In this document: piece by piece, positions 25,058-34,700 of the stretch | Layout of the letters: each line of letters begins with the position of its first letter | Numbering within the stretch: the first letter of the stretch is position 1 | Origin: Prochlorothrix hollandica PCC 9006 = CALU 1027 | GTDB taxonomy: Bacteria; Cyanobacteriota; Cyanobacteriia; Prochlorotrichales; Prochlorotrichaceae | DNA length: 55,269 nt | Direction: 5' to 3' | NCBI RefSeq assembly: GCF_000332315.1 | Contig: NZ_KB235933.1 | Location: 112,130-167,398, forward strand | Notes under the pieces: model-generated | What the model was told of the DNA's origin: nothing | Database searches by the model: none | The model's input: only the letters and a program-made list of their open reading frames with translations | Position numbers and translations under genes: made by a program

Positions 25058-25363
25058 TTAGTAAACAACGCCATGATTCTTCTCGGCGCAACCTTGGCAG
25101 ATGACATGATTATGCATCCAACCACGGGGGTTTCGCTGCCCACACTCCTGACAAATTTGAAAATATTGCTTGTTATCTAGAATTTTCTGGATTTTGACAT
25201 CCACTTCCTGAGATGAGGATATTTGCGGGAGCACAGAGGCTACTGTCCAGCTAGATACAGGTTCATGGGGATGTGGCCAAGATATGCCACGAACAAGAAT
25301 ATGAAGTCCATCATTTTCTTGTTTGAGTTGTATGAATTCAGAGATGATTTCTTTATCGTTCAT
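25058..25363 (-). CDS. Small protein with C-terminal zinc-ribbon-like motif
   Basis: 101 residues. The C-terminus has CQECGQRNPRGWMHNHVICQ then GCAEKNHGVVY, i.e. two CxxC pairs about 17 residues apart, a zinc-ribbon pattern found in several uncharacterised cyanobacterial proteins. The N-terminus is acidic and helical (MNDKEIISEFIQLKQENDGL). A run of eight 10-bp repeats ends 17 bp before its start codon, on the promoter side. Zinc ribbons of this size often bind nucleic acid or protein; no more specific role can be supported. Confidence 0.7.
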   Translation of the reverse strand: MNDKEIISEFIQLKQENDGLHILVRGISWPHPHEPVSSWTVASVLPQISSSQEVDVKIQKILDNKQYFQICQECGQRNPRGWMHNHVICQGCAEKNHGVVY

Positions 25364-25380
25364 AATTTAGACTGCATCAT

Positions 25381-25460
25381 TAATGTTCAGAAATGTTCAG
25401 AAATGTTCAGAAATGTTCAGAAATGTTCAGAAATGTTCAGAAATGTTCAGAAATGTTCAG
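25381..25460. repeat. Eight tandem 10-bp repeats upstream of the zinc-ribbon gene
   Basis: Eight units of aaatgttcag (first one taatgttcag) with no other change. The period is close to one helical turn, so every unit faces the same side of the DNA. On the minus strand the unit is ctgaacattt. Confidence 0.95.
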
Positions 25461-25664
25461 ATCAAACTCATCAAACACCTTTAGCCAGTGCCTTGGAAAT
25501 CTCAGAACTCCAGTATGCTAGCTTATTTTTGTAGGTAGGAGATTGATTCAGCAGCTTTTTCTAAGCCCTATTGGCAGCGCTACCAGGGTGGGGACAATTC
25601 AAGTGCTGAATATTGAGGTCTATTTTCTTAACGCTATTAACTGACTCCTTCCCCCAGGTTACTA

Positions 25665-25790
25665 GAGCGAGTTACTATTCAGGAGTCCACAGGAGAATGA
25701 GGGTTTCAGGCTCCAGAAAACAGACCTGAGGCGATTTGAGAGGGTCCATTTCCCTGGGGCAGAGTCCCCGATTTTGGTAGGGGCAATCCC
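25665..25790. repeat. Dispersed repeat, inverted copy
   Basis: Inverted counterpart of 15357-15480. Next to it, 25806-25840, there are three short units of aagagggtcg(c/g)c. The 25374-26018 interval otherwise holds no recognisable gene; the open frames across it are low-complexity. Confidence 0.72.
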
Positions 25791-26018
25791 CCCGTGGTTG
25801 CCCCGGTTGTGGGTCGCCAAGAGGGTCGCCAAGAGGGTCGGCACGGGGGCAAGAACCCTACCCGAGGTCAATTGCTCCAAGGTGCCATGCACCCCGTTGA
25901 TCCGGCTCTGACCGGCGATCGTGGGGCTGAAACCCTACTCACTTTCCCCCTGAATAGTTACCAATACCGGCATAATACAGCCTGTAGTTTACCAACGCCA
26001 AAGTGGGCCTCTCCTTGT

Positions 26019-27485
26019 TTACTTGTATCTTCTCAACTGCTCTTCTCGCTTCTTTATCCCCTCTTGGGAAGGGCGAGGCATTCCCTGGGATCGACTATAA
26101 GGATGATAGTTTTCAGAATCTTGTCGAAACTTGGTGATTCCGTCATTAGGAAAAATTTTATGTATAGCTAACCACCGCTCACAAAAGTTTTGCCACAGCA
26201 ACATGTGGTCATGTCTCCAAGAGACAACTGAACCCATCTGCTTTAAGGAGAGATTTGGCTTTTCCATTAGCATCTTGCCCACTTTATCTCGAAATAGATA
26301 CATATCCTTGGTTCCTCGTAGCGGTTCTGCAATAATATAATTACCAAAATCAAAGAAGCAGAACTCCGTTTCTTCTTCTGCGGGAACACTCGATACATCT
26401 AGCTTTTCAATGTAATTCATATCATGGTTAGCTTGTTCTAAAATCTGATAAGAACTGGGAGGGACTAAAATCTTAACTGCTTCAAAGCGATCGCTATAGT
26501 TAGACCAAAAATAGCGCCGCATATCAATTCGATTACGTTCTTTATTTTCAGAACCTTCTGTTTCTTGAAAAATGGGAGAATATTTCAGTAAGGTGTCTAC
26601 TAACTCAGAGAATAGGGTATAGTTAGCAGCACCGATTAAAGCATTGAGTCTGATTTTAGCTTGATCGCCAAGGAGATTATATAGCTCGGGCTGCTGCCAA
26701 CGGAGTTGAATAAATAGTTCTATAAGCTGGGGACAAGTAGATGAAAAATTAGTTGGAGCCGCTTCAAGAATTGTAGTTATCCCGATCGCAAGCTCTGCCT
26801 TAGAAACTGCGGGATCATTCAAACATGAAGTCATCCATTTCTCGTCACTACTCTGATAGCTTTTATGTTCTATCTTGTGATTAAAATAAATCGCAGCCTG
26901 TTCGATAAAGTGTAGATTTAGCAGGTTGGTATCCTGCCAAGAGAGGGATAATCTTTTGGATAGCTGAGCAATATAGTCACCTTTATTGAGGCGGTACTGT
27001 GCAGCAACAGGCCCAAGAGCAGAGACCGGGTGCTGTGTAGTTTGATCTACTGCTTTACCCAAGGTCTGGTAGACAGCATAGACTAAGTTAACAAAATCTT
27101 TTTGATTCCCCAGCCAAGCTTGATTATAAATTGTATCTACTGTATCTAAAATTGAAGGTGCAAGGCAAAGTTGCTCTCTGCTTTGGCACTGATCGAGCAA
27201 ACGACGCAGTAAAAAAATGCAAAGCCAGGAATCTTGGCCAATTTGTCGCCAAATTAAAGTTGCAGAGTGCCGTTGCTGATCGGGAGACTGCTGTTGATCC
27301 CATTCTGCCTTAGCTTTAAGACAGCAATACCATTCCAACGGAGTGATATTGGTATGCCCTTGGGTCAGTTTTTCGAGAACTTGATCGACCGAAGGGATTT
27401 GCTGAAATTGGCTCTGCTGTTGTTGAGCGAGGGCAATGAGTTGTTGGGGGCGCTGGGGCGAAAGGGGAGGAAGGGAAAGAATCAT
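26019..27485 (-). CDS. zorC: Zorya protein ZorC (EH_Signature domain)
   Basis: 488 residues, third cistron after zorA and zorB; its start overlaps the zorB stop by 4 bp (ATGA), which points to coupled translation. The N-terminal two thirds are helical and Gln/Leu-rich; the C-terminal part has the pattern of the EH_Signature domain, including MRRYFWSNYSDRFEAVKIL and SWRHDHMLLWQNFCERWLAI, the region that gives the domain its Glu/His name. In E. coli type I Zorya, ZorC is a cytoplasmic DNA-binding effector that works with the ZorD helicase-nuclease when the membrane motor ZorAB senses phage infection. No ZorD gene follows; the next gene downstream is an unrelated small protein. Confidence 0.78.
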   Translation of the reverse strand: MILSLPPLSPQRPQQLIALAQQQQSQFQQIPSVDQVLEKLTQGHTNITPLEWYCCLKAKAEWDQQQSPDQQRHSATLIWRQIGQDSWLCIFLLRRLLDQCQSREQLCLAPSILDTVDTIYNQAWLGNQKDFVNLVYAVYQTLGKAVDQTTQHPVSALGPVAAQYRLNKGDYIAQLSKRLSLSWQDTNLLNLHFIEQAAIYFNHKIEHKSYQSSDEKWMTSCLNDPAVSKAELAIGITTILEAAPTNFSSTCPQLIELFIQLRWQQPELYNLLGDQAKIRLNALIGAANYTLFSELVDTLLKYSPIFQETEGSENKERNRIDMRRYFWSNYSDRFEAVKILVPPSSYQILEQANHDMNYIEKLDVSSVPAEEETEFCFFDFGNYIIAEPLRGTKDMYLFRDKVGKMLMEKPNLSLKQMGSVVSWRHDHMLLWQNFCERWLAIHKIFPNDGITKFRQDSENYHPYSRSQGMPRPSQEGIKKREEQLRRYK

Positions 27486-28228
27486 GGGGTTGTTGGAGCA
27501 GGGACAGGGGGGGTGGCTGATTGGGTGAAGTCGGCTAGGGTTGGGGGACGGACTTGGAATTGGAAAGTGACCCGTCGATCGCTAGCAATAATGGTTTGTT
27601 GGTTCGCATCAATTTCGCCGCGACCAGCCACCAGAATTCGTTGGCGCAGTTGGGCCTTGGTTGGAAAGTTGGGAAAGGTTGGATCATTGAAAATATATTG
27701 ATAAACCGAAGAAGCGCGGCTGAGGCTGACATCCATATTGTCCTGGTCGGGACCAGAGGAACTTGTGGAACCTTCGAGGGAAATGGCTGTAATTTGGCCA
27801 GCAATCTCTGGCGGTAGGCTAAAGATGATGTTGCTATAGACCGGGATAAACTGACGCAAAAAAGCTTGGCCCGCAGGTTTGAGGGTGGTGACATTTTCAT
27901 CAAAGAGAATTTTATCAGCAATAATGAGATCGCCAGTCTCTGGATCAACTTCAAATCCTCCCGTGCCCAATTCTGCCTCCAGTTGAGTGCGCAGCAGCAG
28001 GGGCAACTCCCGAAAGGCTTTTTCATACTGCTCCACCTGTTGCTTGAGTTGTTCTGCCTCTTTCAGAAGCCGCTTTTGCTCTTGAATTGCGACTTGGTAC
28101 TGAATAAAAACAATGCTAAAGAGTAGGGCAAAAATCATCAGCAATCCTGACATCAAATCACCGACACTTAAGAAGATAGAATTATCTTCTTCGGTTTGGG
28201 GTTCGCTGGGGTCAAAATCAAGCTGCAT
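27482..28228 (-). CDS. zorB: Zorya protein ZorB (MotB/OmpA-like)
   Basis: 248 residues. One membrane helix (about 22-43) in SVGDLMSGLLMIFALLF carries Asp24, the place of the proton-handling aspartate of MotB-type stators. A coiled coil follows (about 46-80), then an OmpA-like peptidoglycan-binding domain with KILFDENVTTLKPAG, LEGSTSSSG and GRGE...SDRRVTFQF. Its start overlaps the zorA stop by one base (TAATG). ZorB anchors the ZorA5B2 motor to the wall. Confidence 0.88.
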   Translation of the reverse strand: MQLDFDPSEPQTEEDNSIFLSVGDLMSGLLMIFALLFSIVFIQYQVAIQEQKRLLKEAEQLKQQVEQYEKAFRELPLLLRTQLEAELGTGGFEVDPETGDLIIADKILFDENVTTLKPAGQAFLRQFIPVYSNIIFSLPPEIAGQITAISLEGSTSSSGPDQDNMDVSLSRASSVYQYIFNDPTFPNFPTKAQLRQRILVAGRGEIDANQQTIIASDRRVTFQFQVRPPTLADFTQSATPPVPAPTTP

Positions 28229-30249
28229 TAGTTCTCCTGGTTCCCGTCTGTAGTCTGAGTGGGCATTTCACTCAGTAGGTCTGCGATCAGCTTGGCGGTC
28301 TCTAGGAGCTTGCCAGAAACCTGAGCCATAGCTGTATCCGCATCATTAAAGAACTGCTTTCGTTCTTGGGCGAGACTTTCCACGTATTGATTTAGCTCCT
28401 GGGTCCAATCAGCCCGCATTTTCTGATTTTGCCTAGCGATGGTTTGAAGTTCCCGATCGGATTCTGCCAGCCGATCGGCCAAGGTTTGGAGGAGGTCGAG
28501 CTTGTCTTGGGTATAAAGGGTCTCTGAAGTGGCAACTAACTTGTTGACATCCTTGATGGTTTTGGCGATCAGTTTGATCCGATCGTCTAGACCTTGATTC
28601 AGTTCGCTGCGCCGCCCATACTCTTGCTGAAATACGAGATTGAGATTCTCGACCACTGCTGCTAAGCTATTGCGCTGCTGTCCGAGGGTGCCTTCAAGAA
28701 GGTTATTTTGCTGGGTAAAAAAGTCTTGGAGATTGTCTTGGTAAGCGAGTCTAAAAGCTTCCAGTTGCTTTTGGGTGGCTTCACTCATGTCTTGCAAGCG
28801 CTGATCAATGCTCCCAAGACTGGTGATCAGTTCGATCCGTGCAGTTGCCATTAAACTGGAGGCTTCTTGGCCGATCTCAGCTAATGTATCCGACTGCTTT
28901 TGGAATGTTATCTCTGCTTGCTGAAGGATGTCGATCGTGCCGCTGCGAATTTCCTTAGCTGTTTCTTGGAGTACCTCTTTGGTGTTGGTTTGAAACTCAG
29001 TGAGGGTAATTTCTAGGTGTTGCGTAAAGCGTTGAAGCTGCTCTAGGGTTCTGTTTTGAAAGGTTTCGATCGTTTCTACGGTGTTGGTGAGGGTGGCGAT
29101 TGATCGGGCAAGGCGATCGGCCAGATCCGCCAGTTCAATATGCAAGCGCTCAACAGCTTGAGAAGCCCGCTCAGTCATGTCGGCGCTAGTATCTAGGCGG
29201 GTGGCAACGGGTTCAATGAGTTCCGTTCGCATATTGCCAATCAGATCACGCAGCACAGTTTGCTGATCGGCATTGAGTCCCTCTAGCCGTGTCTGACTTT
29301 CCTCAATCTGTACAAAAACAGGCCGCAAATGGGTCGCTAGCAAATCCTCAAAGACAATCCCGATTTGCCCGCCCACCGCTTGACCAATTTTCTCAGCATT
29401 AAACTGGGTCTCTAGCTGTTGGGAAAACCTAGCTAATATCCGAGCGGCTTTTTGCATATCCTGGGCAGCATTTTGCATGGGATCGAGGTTGATAGTTTCA
29501 CCAATGCGTTGGGGCAGACCCTCAACAATGCTGTAGAGTTCTTGACTCGATCTGTAGAGTTCTTGACTCGATTGGGTGGGTGGTTTTAAGGCGGCAACTT
29601 TCCCTAATCGATCGCGTAAGTCATAGCAATAGCGTCTTCGCTGATAGTTGGAGGCCGTAATGACTAAGGAAAAGAGTAAGCTGCACGACAGTCCCATGAG
29701 GGAGGTGGAGAAGGCTGTTCCCATGCCATCTAAAAGGTTTAGGGTACTGTCTAAAGATGCTTCAACATTACTGGAGTTAATCTCAACCCCTTGAATCCCT
29801 GTTGTAATACCCCAAAATGTTCCGAGAATACCGAGGGCGGTTAAAATTGTAGGTATAACGGTTAAGTTGCTACGGGAAATGGTGGCGAGTTCTATGGGGT
29901 AGGACAGTAGGATTGGAAGGCTAGAACTACCCACTGATAGTTGATAGATATATCGCCGGTTTTTCTCAGTCTCTGCTATTTTCTCAATCCCTTCTATATG
30001 TTGTCGCACCCAACTGTAGTGTTGTTCGTCCTGGGATTCGGGTTGAGGTTTAGAAATTTGCTGTTTTCCGCCCTGTAAGGCATCTGTGAGATATGCAATG
30101 CTGAGATCGAGGCGTTTAAGCTTACCCCAATTTCTCCAGAAAGAATAAAACTCCGCGCCACATCCGACGAGGAAAAAGACAACAATAAAGCTAATGAGGG
30201 GCAAGTTGGGGGAAATAATCTTTTCAAACCAGATCCCGATTTCATTCAT
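28228..30249 (-). CDS. zorA: Zorya protein ZorA (MotA/TolQ/ExbB-like with long tail)
   Basis: 673 residues. Membrane helices at about 14-31, 129-153 (TVIPTILTALGILGTFWGIT) and 173-200 (MGTAFSTSLMGLSCSLLFSL) give the MotA/TolQ core; from residue 215 to the end is an almost unbroken coiled coil, as expected for the long intracellular ZorA tail that carries the infection signal. A 21-bp in-frame duplication gives SSQELYRSSQELYS at about 227-240, where the tail leaves the membrane part. First of the three zor genes; another gene ends 42 bp upstream. Confidence 0.88.
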   Translation of the reverse strand: MNEIGIWFEKIISPNLPLISFIVVFFLVGCGAEFYSFWRNWGKLKRLDLSIAYLTDALQGGKQQISKPQPESQDEQHYSWVRQHIEGIEKIAETEKNRRYIYQLSVGSSSLPILLSYPIELATISRSNLTVIPTILTALGILGTFWGITTGIQGVEINSSNVEASLDSTLNLLDGMGTAFSTSLMGLSCSLLFSLVITASNYQRRRYCYDLRDRLGKVAALKPPTQSSQELYRSSQELYSIVEGLPQRIGETINLDPMQNAAQDMQKAARILARFSQQLETQFNAEKIGQAVGGQIGIVFEDLLATHLRPVFVQIEESQTRLEGLNADQQTVLRDLIGNMRTELIEPVATRLDTSADMTERASQAVERLHIELADLADRLARSIATLTNTVETIETFQNRTLEQLQRFTQHLEITLTEFQTNTKEVLQETAKEIRSGTIDILQQAEITFQKQSDTLAEIGQEASSLMATARIELITSLGSIDQRLQDMSEATQKQLEAFRLAYQDNLQDFFTQQNNLLEGTLGQQRNSLAAVVENLNLVFQQEYGRRSELNQGLDDRIKLIAKTIKDVNKLVATSETLYTQDKLDLLQTLADRLAESDRELQTIARQNQKMRADWTQELNQYVESLAQERKQFFNDADTAMAQVSGKLLETAKLIADLLSEMPTQTTDGNQEN

Positions 30250-30291
30250 GTGGATACCTAGGTTTTAACAAGTTGCAACGGGTCAGCGCGA

Positions 30292-30717
30292 TTAGTGCAG
30301 GAGTCCCCAGTCGTCAAGCAGACGTTGAGGGACATGGTTCGCATTGTCATAGATGCGATCCTCGCCAGGAAGTTGAATGGGTTCCCGCAACTTGAGACCA
30401 TAGATGGCTTCACCCGCTTTTTCAGATTCAGCCGGATCGAAAATAAGGCTGACGCGATCGGGAAATTTCGTCAATAGTCTATGTTGAAGGCGGTTTTTAG
30501 TTTCGCGCTGGGATTTGACGATCCGATCGTCTGGATCGAGCAAGTCCCGCAAGTCATGCCAGATCCGATTGGTTGTAACAATTCGGAGTATTAATTCCTC
30601 ATAGCTAAAAGACAACAATTGGCTGATCCCTCTTGGTGCAGTCTTTACGATCGTACCCAACGCTAACGGATAAAACGCTGCGGAGTTACAACATTCTATA
30701 ACAAAAACCTTGCCCAT
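30292..30717 (-). CDS. Unknown protein at the head of the Zorya operon
   Basis: I do not recognise a family. From ATG 30717 the protein has 141 residues (the frame is open to 30756): a hydrophobic/cysteine-containing N-terminus (MGKVFVIECCNSAAFYPLAL), a charged helical middle (LRDLLDPDDRIVKSQRETKN, RLQHRLL) and a compact end with FDPAESEKAGEAIYGLKLRE and DNANHVPQRLLDDWG. It runs in the same direction as zorA with a 42-bp gap, so it is likely part of the operon. Its 5' end is close to the repeat cluster at 30833 and no Shine-Dalgarno sequence is seen, so it may be the 3' remnant of a longer gene. Confidence 0.55.
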   Translation of the reverse strand: MGKVFVIECCNSAAFYPLALGTIVKTAPRGISQLLSFSYEELILRIVTTNRIWHDLRDLLDPDDRIVKSQRETKNRLQHRLLTKFPDRVSLIFDPAESEKAGEAIYGLKLREPIQLPGEDRIYDNANHVPQRLLDDWGLLH

Positions 30718-30838
30718 TAAAGACGCTATCAGCTTAATGCACGGCCTGTCAAGCAAAGCGAGGGTTCAGTTCAAGCCAAATCTAGGGAGATCTCTCTGTA
30801 CAAGACAAGACAAAACAAAAGACGGTAGTAGTTTATTG

Positions 30839-30893
30839 TGACACAAATCTTGTAACACAAATCTTGTAACACAAATCTTGTAACACAAATCTT
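30839..30893. repeat. 14-bp tandem repeat
   Basis: Almost four units of acacaaatcttgta in the left flank of the third long-repeat copy. The corresponding flank of copy 2 has a single degenerate unit, so the array expanded locally. Confidence 0.88.
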
Positions 30894-30905
30894 CTGCCAG
30901 TAATC

Positions 30906-31660
30906 TGGTGTGGGGGCAGGCTGACCATAAATTTTTAAGATTAGCCGTCTCAGATCCCCTCGCATCAACCCTTTGACCTGGATCCAGGCTCCCTGAACGG
31001 CCCTGGGTGGCGATGTTGGGTGACCCGTGATGTTGGGTGACCCGTGATGTTGGGTGACCCGTAATTTTTACACACTCGTGATGGTGAGAACCCCCTATGT
31101 CCCCCACCCTGAACCCAACCGTGTCTGCTTTTTCCCAAGCCCTGGAACGATCGCCGCAACACCTGGAACGGCTGCGATCGTTCACCTCGCCCCTGGAGGT
31201 GGTGACTCTGGCCCAGGACATGGGGTTTGAGCTATCCCCTGGGGACACCAAAGATCTGTTCCAGCAGGCTTACCTTCAGTGGTGGAGTCGCATTGATCCC
31301 CAGTTTCAGCCCCTGTTTGACACCCTGCGCACTGATCCGGCCCTTAATCACCGCCACCGAGACTGTAAAACCCCCGCCGATGTGCTGGCTTTGGCGGCGG
31401 AGCTGGGTTACCCCATGACCCTGGCGGAGTTGCAAACCCTGGCGGCGGTGGCCCTGGCCCAGCCCGGTTTCAGTTGCGAAAAACTGTGGTTTCAGTCCCT
31501 GGGGCTGGGGGCTGTCTAGCGGGTGTTGTCTGGTGTGGCCCAGATCCCCGTTCTGGGGCAGGGTTCTCAACGGGTCTGCGGTGTTCCATCAGAAACCGGG
31601 GGTCTCGCAGATCCTCACAAGAATAATGGAACCACGGAGAGCCGGTATATAAGATTTTGT
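30906..31660. repeat. Long direct repeat, copy 3 (carries a Nif11 gene)
   Basis: Same orientation as copy 1 at 22149-22907 and nearly identical through the Nif11 gene and its 3' flank. In this copy, 31013-31066 holds three 17-bp units of gatgttgggtgacccgt in the stretch that differs from copy 1. Confidence 0.9.
31097..31519 (+). CDS. Protein with two Nif11 domains, copy 2
   Basis: 140 residues. It differs from the copy at 22344 only near the start (MSPTLNP for MSQPLNP) and at the penultimate residue (AV for TV), so the duplication is recent or kept uniform by gene conversion. The upstream 110 bases differ between copies, so their promoters are probably different. Function unknown. Confidence 0.75.
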   Translation: MSPTLNPTVSAFSQALERSPQHLERLRSFTSPLEVVTLAQDMGFELSPGDTKDLFQQAYLQWWSRIDPQFQPLFDTLRTDPALNHRHRDCKTPADVLALAAELGYPMTLAELQTLAAVALAQPGFSCEKLWFQSLGLGAV

Positions 31661-31661
31661 A

Positions 31662-31706
31662 GTTGGTGCGTTACGCTACGCTAACGTACCACTACCAGAT
31701 CTACTT
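31662..31706. repeat. Left flanking repeat of the helicase gene
   Basis: gttggtgcgttacgctacgc, taacgtaccactaccagatc, tactt. A copy in direct orientation lies right after the helicase gene at about 37039-37082. The core is a dispersed palindromic repeat (ggtgcgtta...taacgcacc) that I recognise as widespread in cyanobacteria. Confidence 0.85.
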
Positions 31707-31723
31707 TTCTCAAGGGGTGAAGG

Positions 31724-34700
31724 ATGACGATCGAGGCTGGCAACACAATGGTCCCGCAATCTGTGGAAGCTCTACCTTCGGGGTGGCTGGTGTTGGATTT
31801 GGAGGTGTGGAAGGACCGATCGGGGATTCGATTGGCGGCTTACCTGTGGGAACGGGGGGAGCATCGGCTGGAGCCGCCCCAGGGGGAAAGCAATTTGACG
31901 GGGGCGCAGGTGCGGGAGTTGGTCGATCGGGTGCGGGGGGCGACGGTGGTGATGGGCCACAATATCCGGGCGTTTGATGTGCCGATTTTGTTTGGGCTGG
32001 CGAAGGAGGAGGCTCCGGCGGGGTTGGCCGATCGGATCTGCGATACCTTGGAGCTTTCCAGCCTGTTCCGAGTCGGCCAGCCCACCCATCGCCTCGAAAA
32101 GCTGTACAAACTGAGCCAGTCCAATAATGATCCCCTTGAGGACTGCTGGGAAAGCTATGAGTTATACCAGGATATCAAGGTCAAGCTCTTAGAAAGTCCA
32201 GACAATGTTCCTGCGGAGGTCAGGACTTGGCTGTATCGCCTGCTACCTGATGAATGCTTCATCGTCCAACAACAGTTCTTTGCACCCTTGGAGCAGGAAC
32301 ACATTCCCTACGCTTGGGAAGGACTGAACGTTGACGCTCTACAGTCCTATCTAGAGACCCTCGCCGATCGGAAAGGTCAAGGGAATTTTGGAGCTTTGGT
32401 TTTCCTGGCATGGCTTTCTACCTATGGCTCAGATCAAGATCATCGACCGGGTTGGACAGACCATACGTTTAGTACTTTTCAAGAAGCTGCAAAAATCGCT
32501 TGGAGTTTCTCTGAGAAAGGAACTTTGCTAAGAGAATTAGAGTTTTTCTTCGGCTTTAAGCAGTTTAAGGCCGGTCAACAGGAGATTGCAGAGGCATTGC
32601 TCCAGAATGATGTTGTCCCTTTAGGTGTTTTACCAACCGGAGCGGGTAAAAGTCTCTGTTTTCAGCTTCCTGCCTTAATTTTCTCAAAAATATGGGGAGG
32701 CTTGACCGTTGTCGTCTCGCCTCTTCAAGCGCTGATGGCGGATCAGGTTTCTGGACTCCGACAAAAGCTAGAAGAGCAGAAGCGTAACGAATATGTGGAT
32801 CGGGTTGATTTGTTGGTTGCCAATCAAGAACCAGACGAACAGAAAAAAATCTTAGAACGGCTTAACAATGGCCAGATTGACTTGATCTATCTTTCACCAG
32901 AACGCTTGCGTCACCCACTAGTGCGGGAAATTCTGATAAAACGTCGCCCACATCTTTGGGTTTTGGACGAAGCTCATACGCTTTCTCAGTGGGGACATGA
33001 CTTTAGACCCGATTTCCTCAGAATTACAACCGGGATCAAAGATATGTACCGTCAGGTCCATCCCCAGGGGACACGATGGGGATTTGTGACGGCAACCGCT
33101 ACGGTGAAAGTTGTTTCAGATATCCAAAAAAAGGTTAAGGAACATCTAGAGGGTGTTGTAGCCAATGAGTTCAGTCGGTTACCTCGGCATGGACGACTGT
33201 TCTCATGGCGGGAGGAGATCCAGACTGCGATCGAGTCGCAACCGTACTGTTCTCCCTCCCAGTTAGCAGATTCCGATCGCCTCAAGCGGTCTGCTGAGTT
33301 GATCGATCAGCACTTTGCAGCCCTAAAGTCTCTAGACGACTCGACACTGCCACCCGTCGCTATTATTTACGTTCCTACACGGAAGGCAGCAGAAAAATGT
33401 GCCAAAGCGTTGTCGGAGATACAGTTTCAGCTTGGTACTCGTTCTGGTGAAAGGTTTAAGGCAGAACCTTACCATGGTGGAAGAAAGAGTGCAGATAAGA
33501 AAGCGACGATTACAGCGTTTCAGAAAGCTGAGTTAGATGTGGTGGTTGCAACCAATGCGTTTGGGATGGGGATCGATCGGTCCAACATTCATCTGGTCAT
33601 TCACCTAGCACCTCCCCAAACCCCAGAGGCTTATATTCAGGAGATTGGTCGTCTAGCCCGTAAGGAAGGTGAGGAAGGCTTTGCCTATCTCTTTATGGAG
33701 CGTGACGGAGAACGTGATTTTGACTGGATTTTCAAGCAAGATACACGCGGTCGTATTAGTCCCCATGGTCTGAAAAAATGCTGGGAGGTCATTAGAAATA
33801 AGAGTAATGATAAGAACAGTTGTCTTACGGCTGATGGCAAGGAATTTTGGGTTAGTAGTTTAGATTTTCAAGAGTATTTACCCAACCACGATGCAGACGT
33901 GCTGGAAACACAAACCCGTGTTGCCCTCTTCTATCTGGAGCAGGCAGGATTGATTAAGGAGAAGGAATCTGTCCCTTGTTCACTAGAGATCACTTTGCTC
34001 GTTGATCTAGATCAGGCAACCGATCTAATTCAGGATCTCAACGGCCAAGCAATATTGGCATATTTCAAAGCAGGGGGCTTTAGTCGGCAAGGAAGTCAAT
34101 GTACAGTTGATATTCGTGAGCTTGCCCTGATTTCTGAACTTGGACCCAAAAAAGCTCTATCTACTATTCGTTCCTTGGTCGATCATGGAATTCTGGAGTG
34201 GGCTTACCGCGTATCATTTAGATTTAATGGCAATACTAAAAAAGCAATTAAGTCTAAATTTGATAAATTCACAGAAGCTCGGAAGATCATTGAGCAATGG
34301 GACTCTCAACCAATTCCATTGAGTCATGACAATGATTTTCGGGTTAATTTGGCTGGTAATGAGAAGTCTCAGCAAATCAAGGCTTGCTTGCAGCTTCTCT
34401 CTCTATTGAAGCTTGCCCATCATCACCCCGACGAACAATCTGGTGAGATAGTTGAGCCTCTTCTGGAAGGAGGTCGTTACACAGACTGGCTACAACAGGC
34501 TGTTCATAAGGTGGGAACCTTACTTGATGAGATCGAGGAAGCCCAGAATCTCATCCTGGACTTTTATCAGCAAGAGTCTACTTCATTAAAGGAAAGTACG
34601 CTTTTAAATTTGGCAAAACTGAGTACGAAGGTTAGTTTTGCACTTGTGGAAACGCTAGAGATCATGCAGTGTTTGGGTTTAGTCTCTTTGGGAAATGGCG

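Noticed and set aside
25381-25460. CRISPR-like array
   Set aside because: Units are 10 bp with no spacers, and no cas genes are nearby.
25794-26171. 125-residue plus-strand open frame
   Set aside because: Runs from a dispersed repeat into the antisense of zorC; no family features.
22344-31519. Nif11 proteins as natural-product precursor peptides
   Set aside because: No GG-type cleavage site, no core peptide and no modification or export enzymes in the window; both halves are Nif11 domains.
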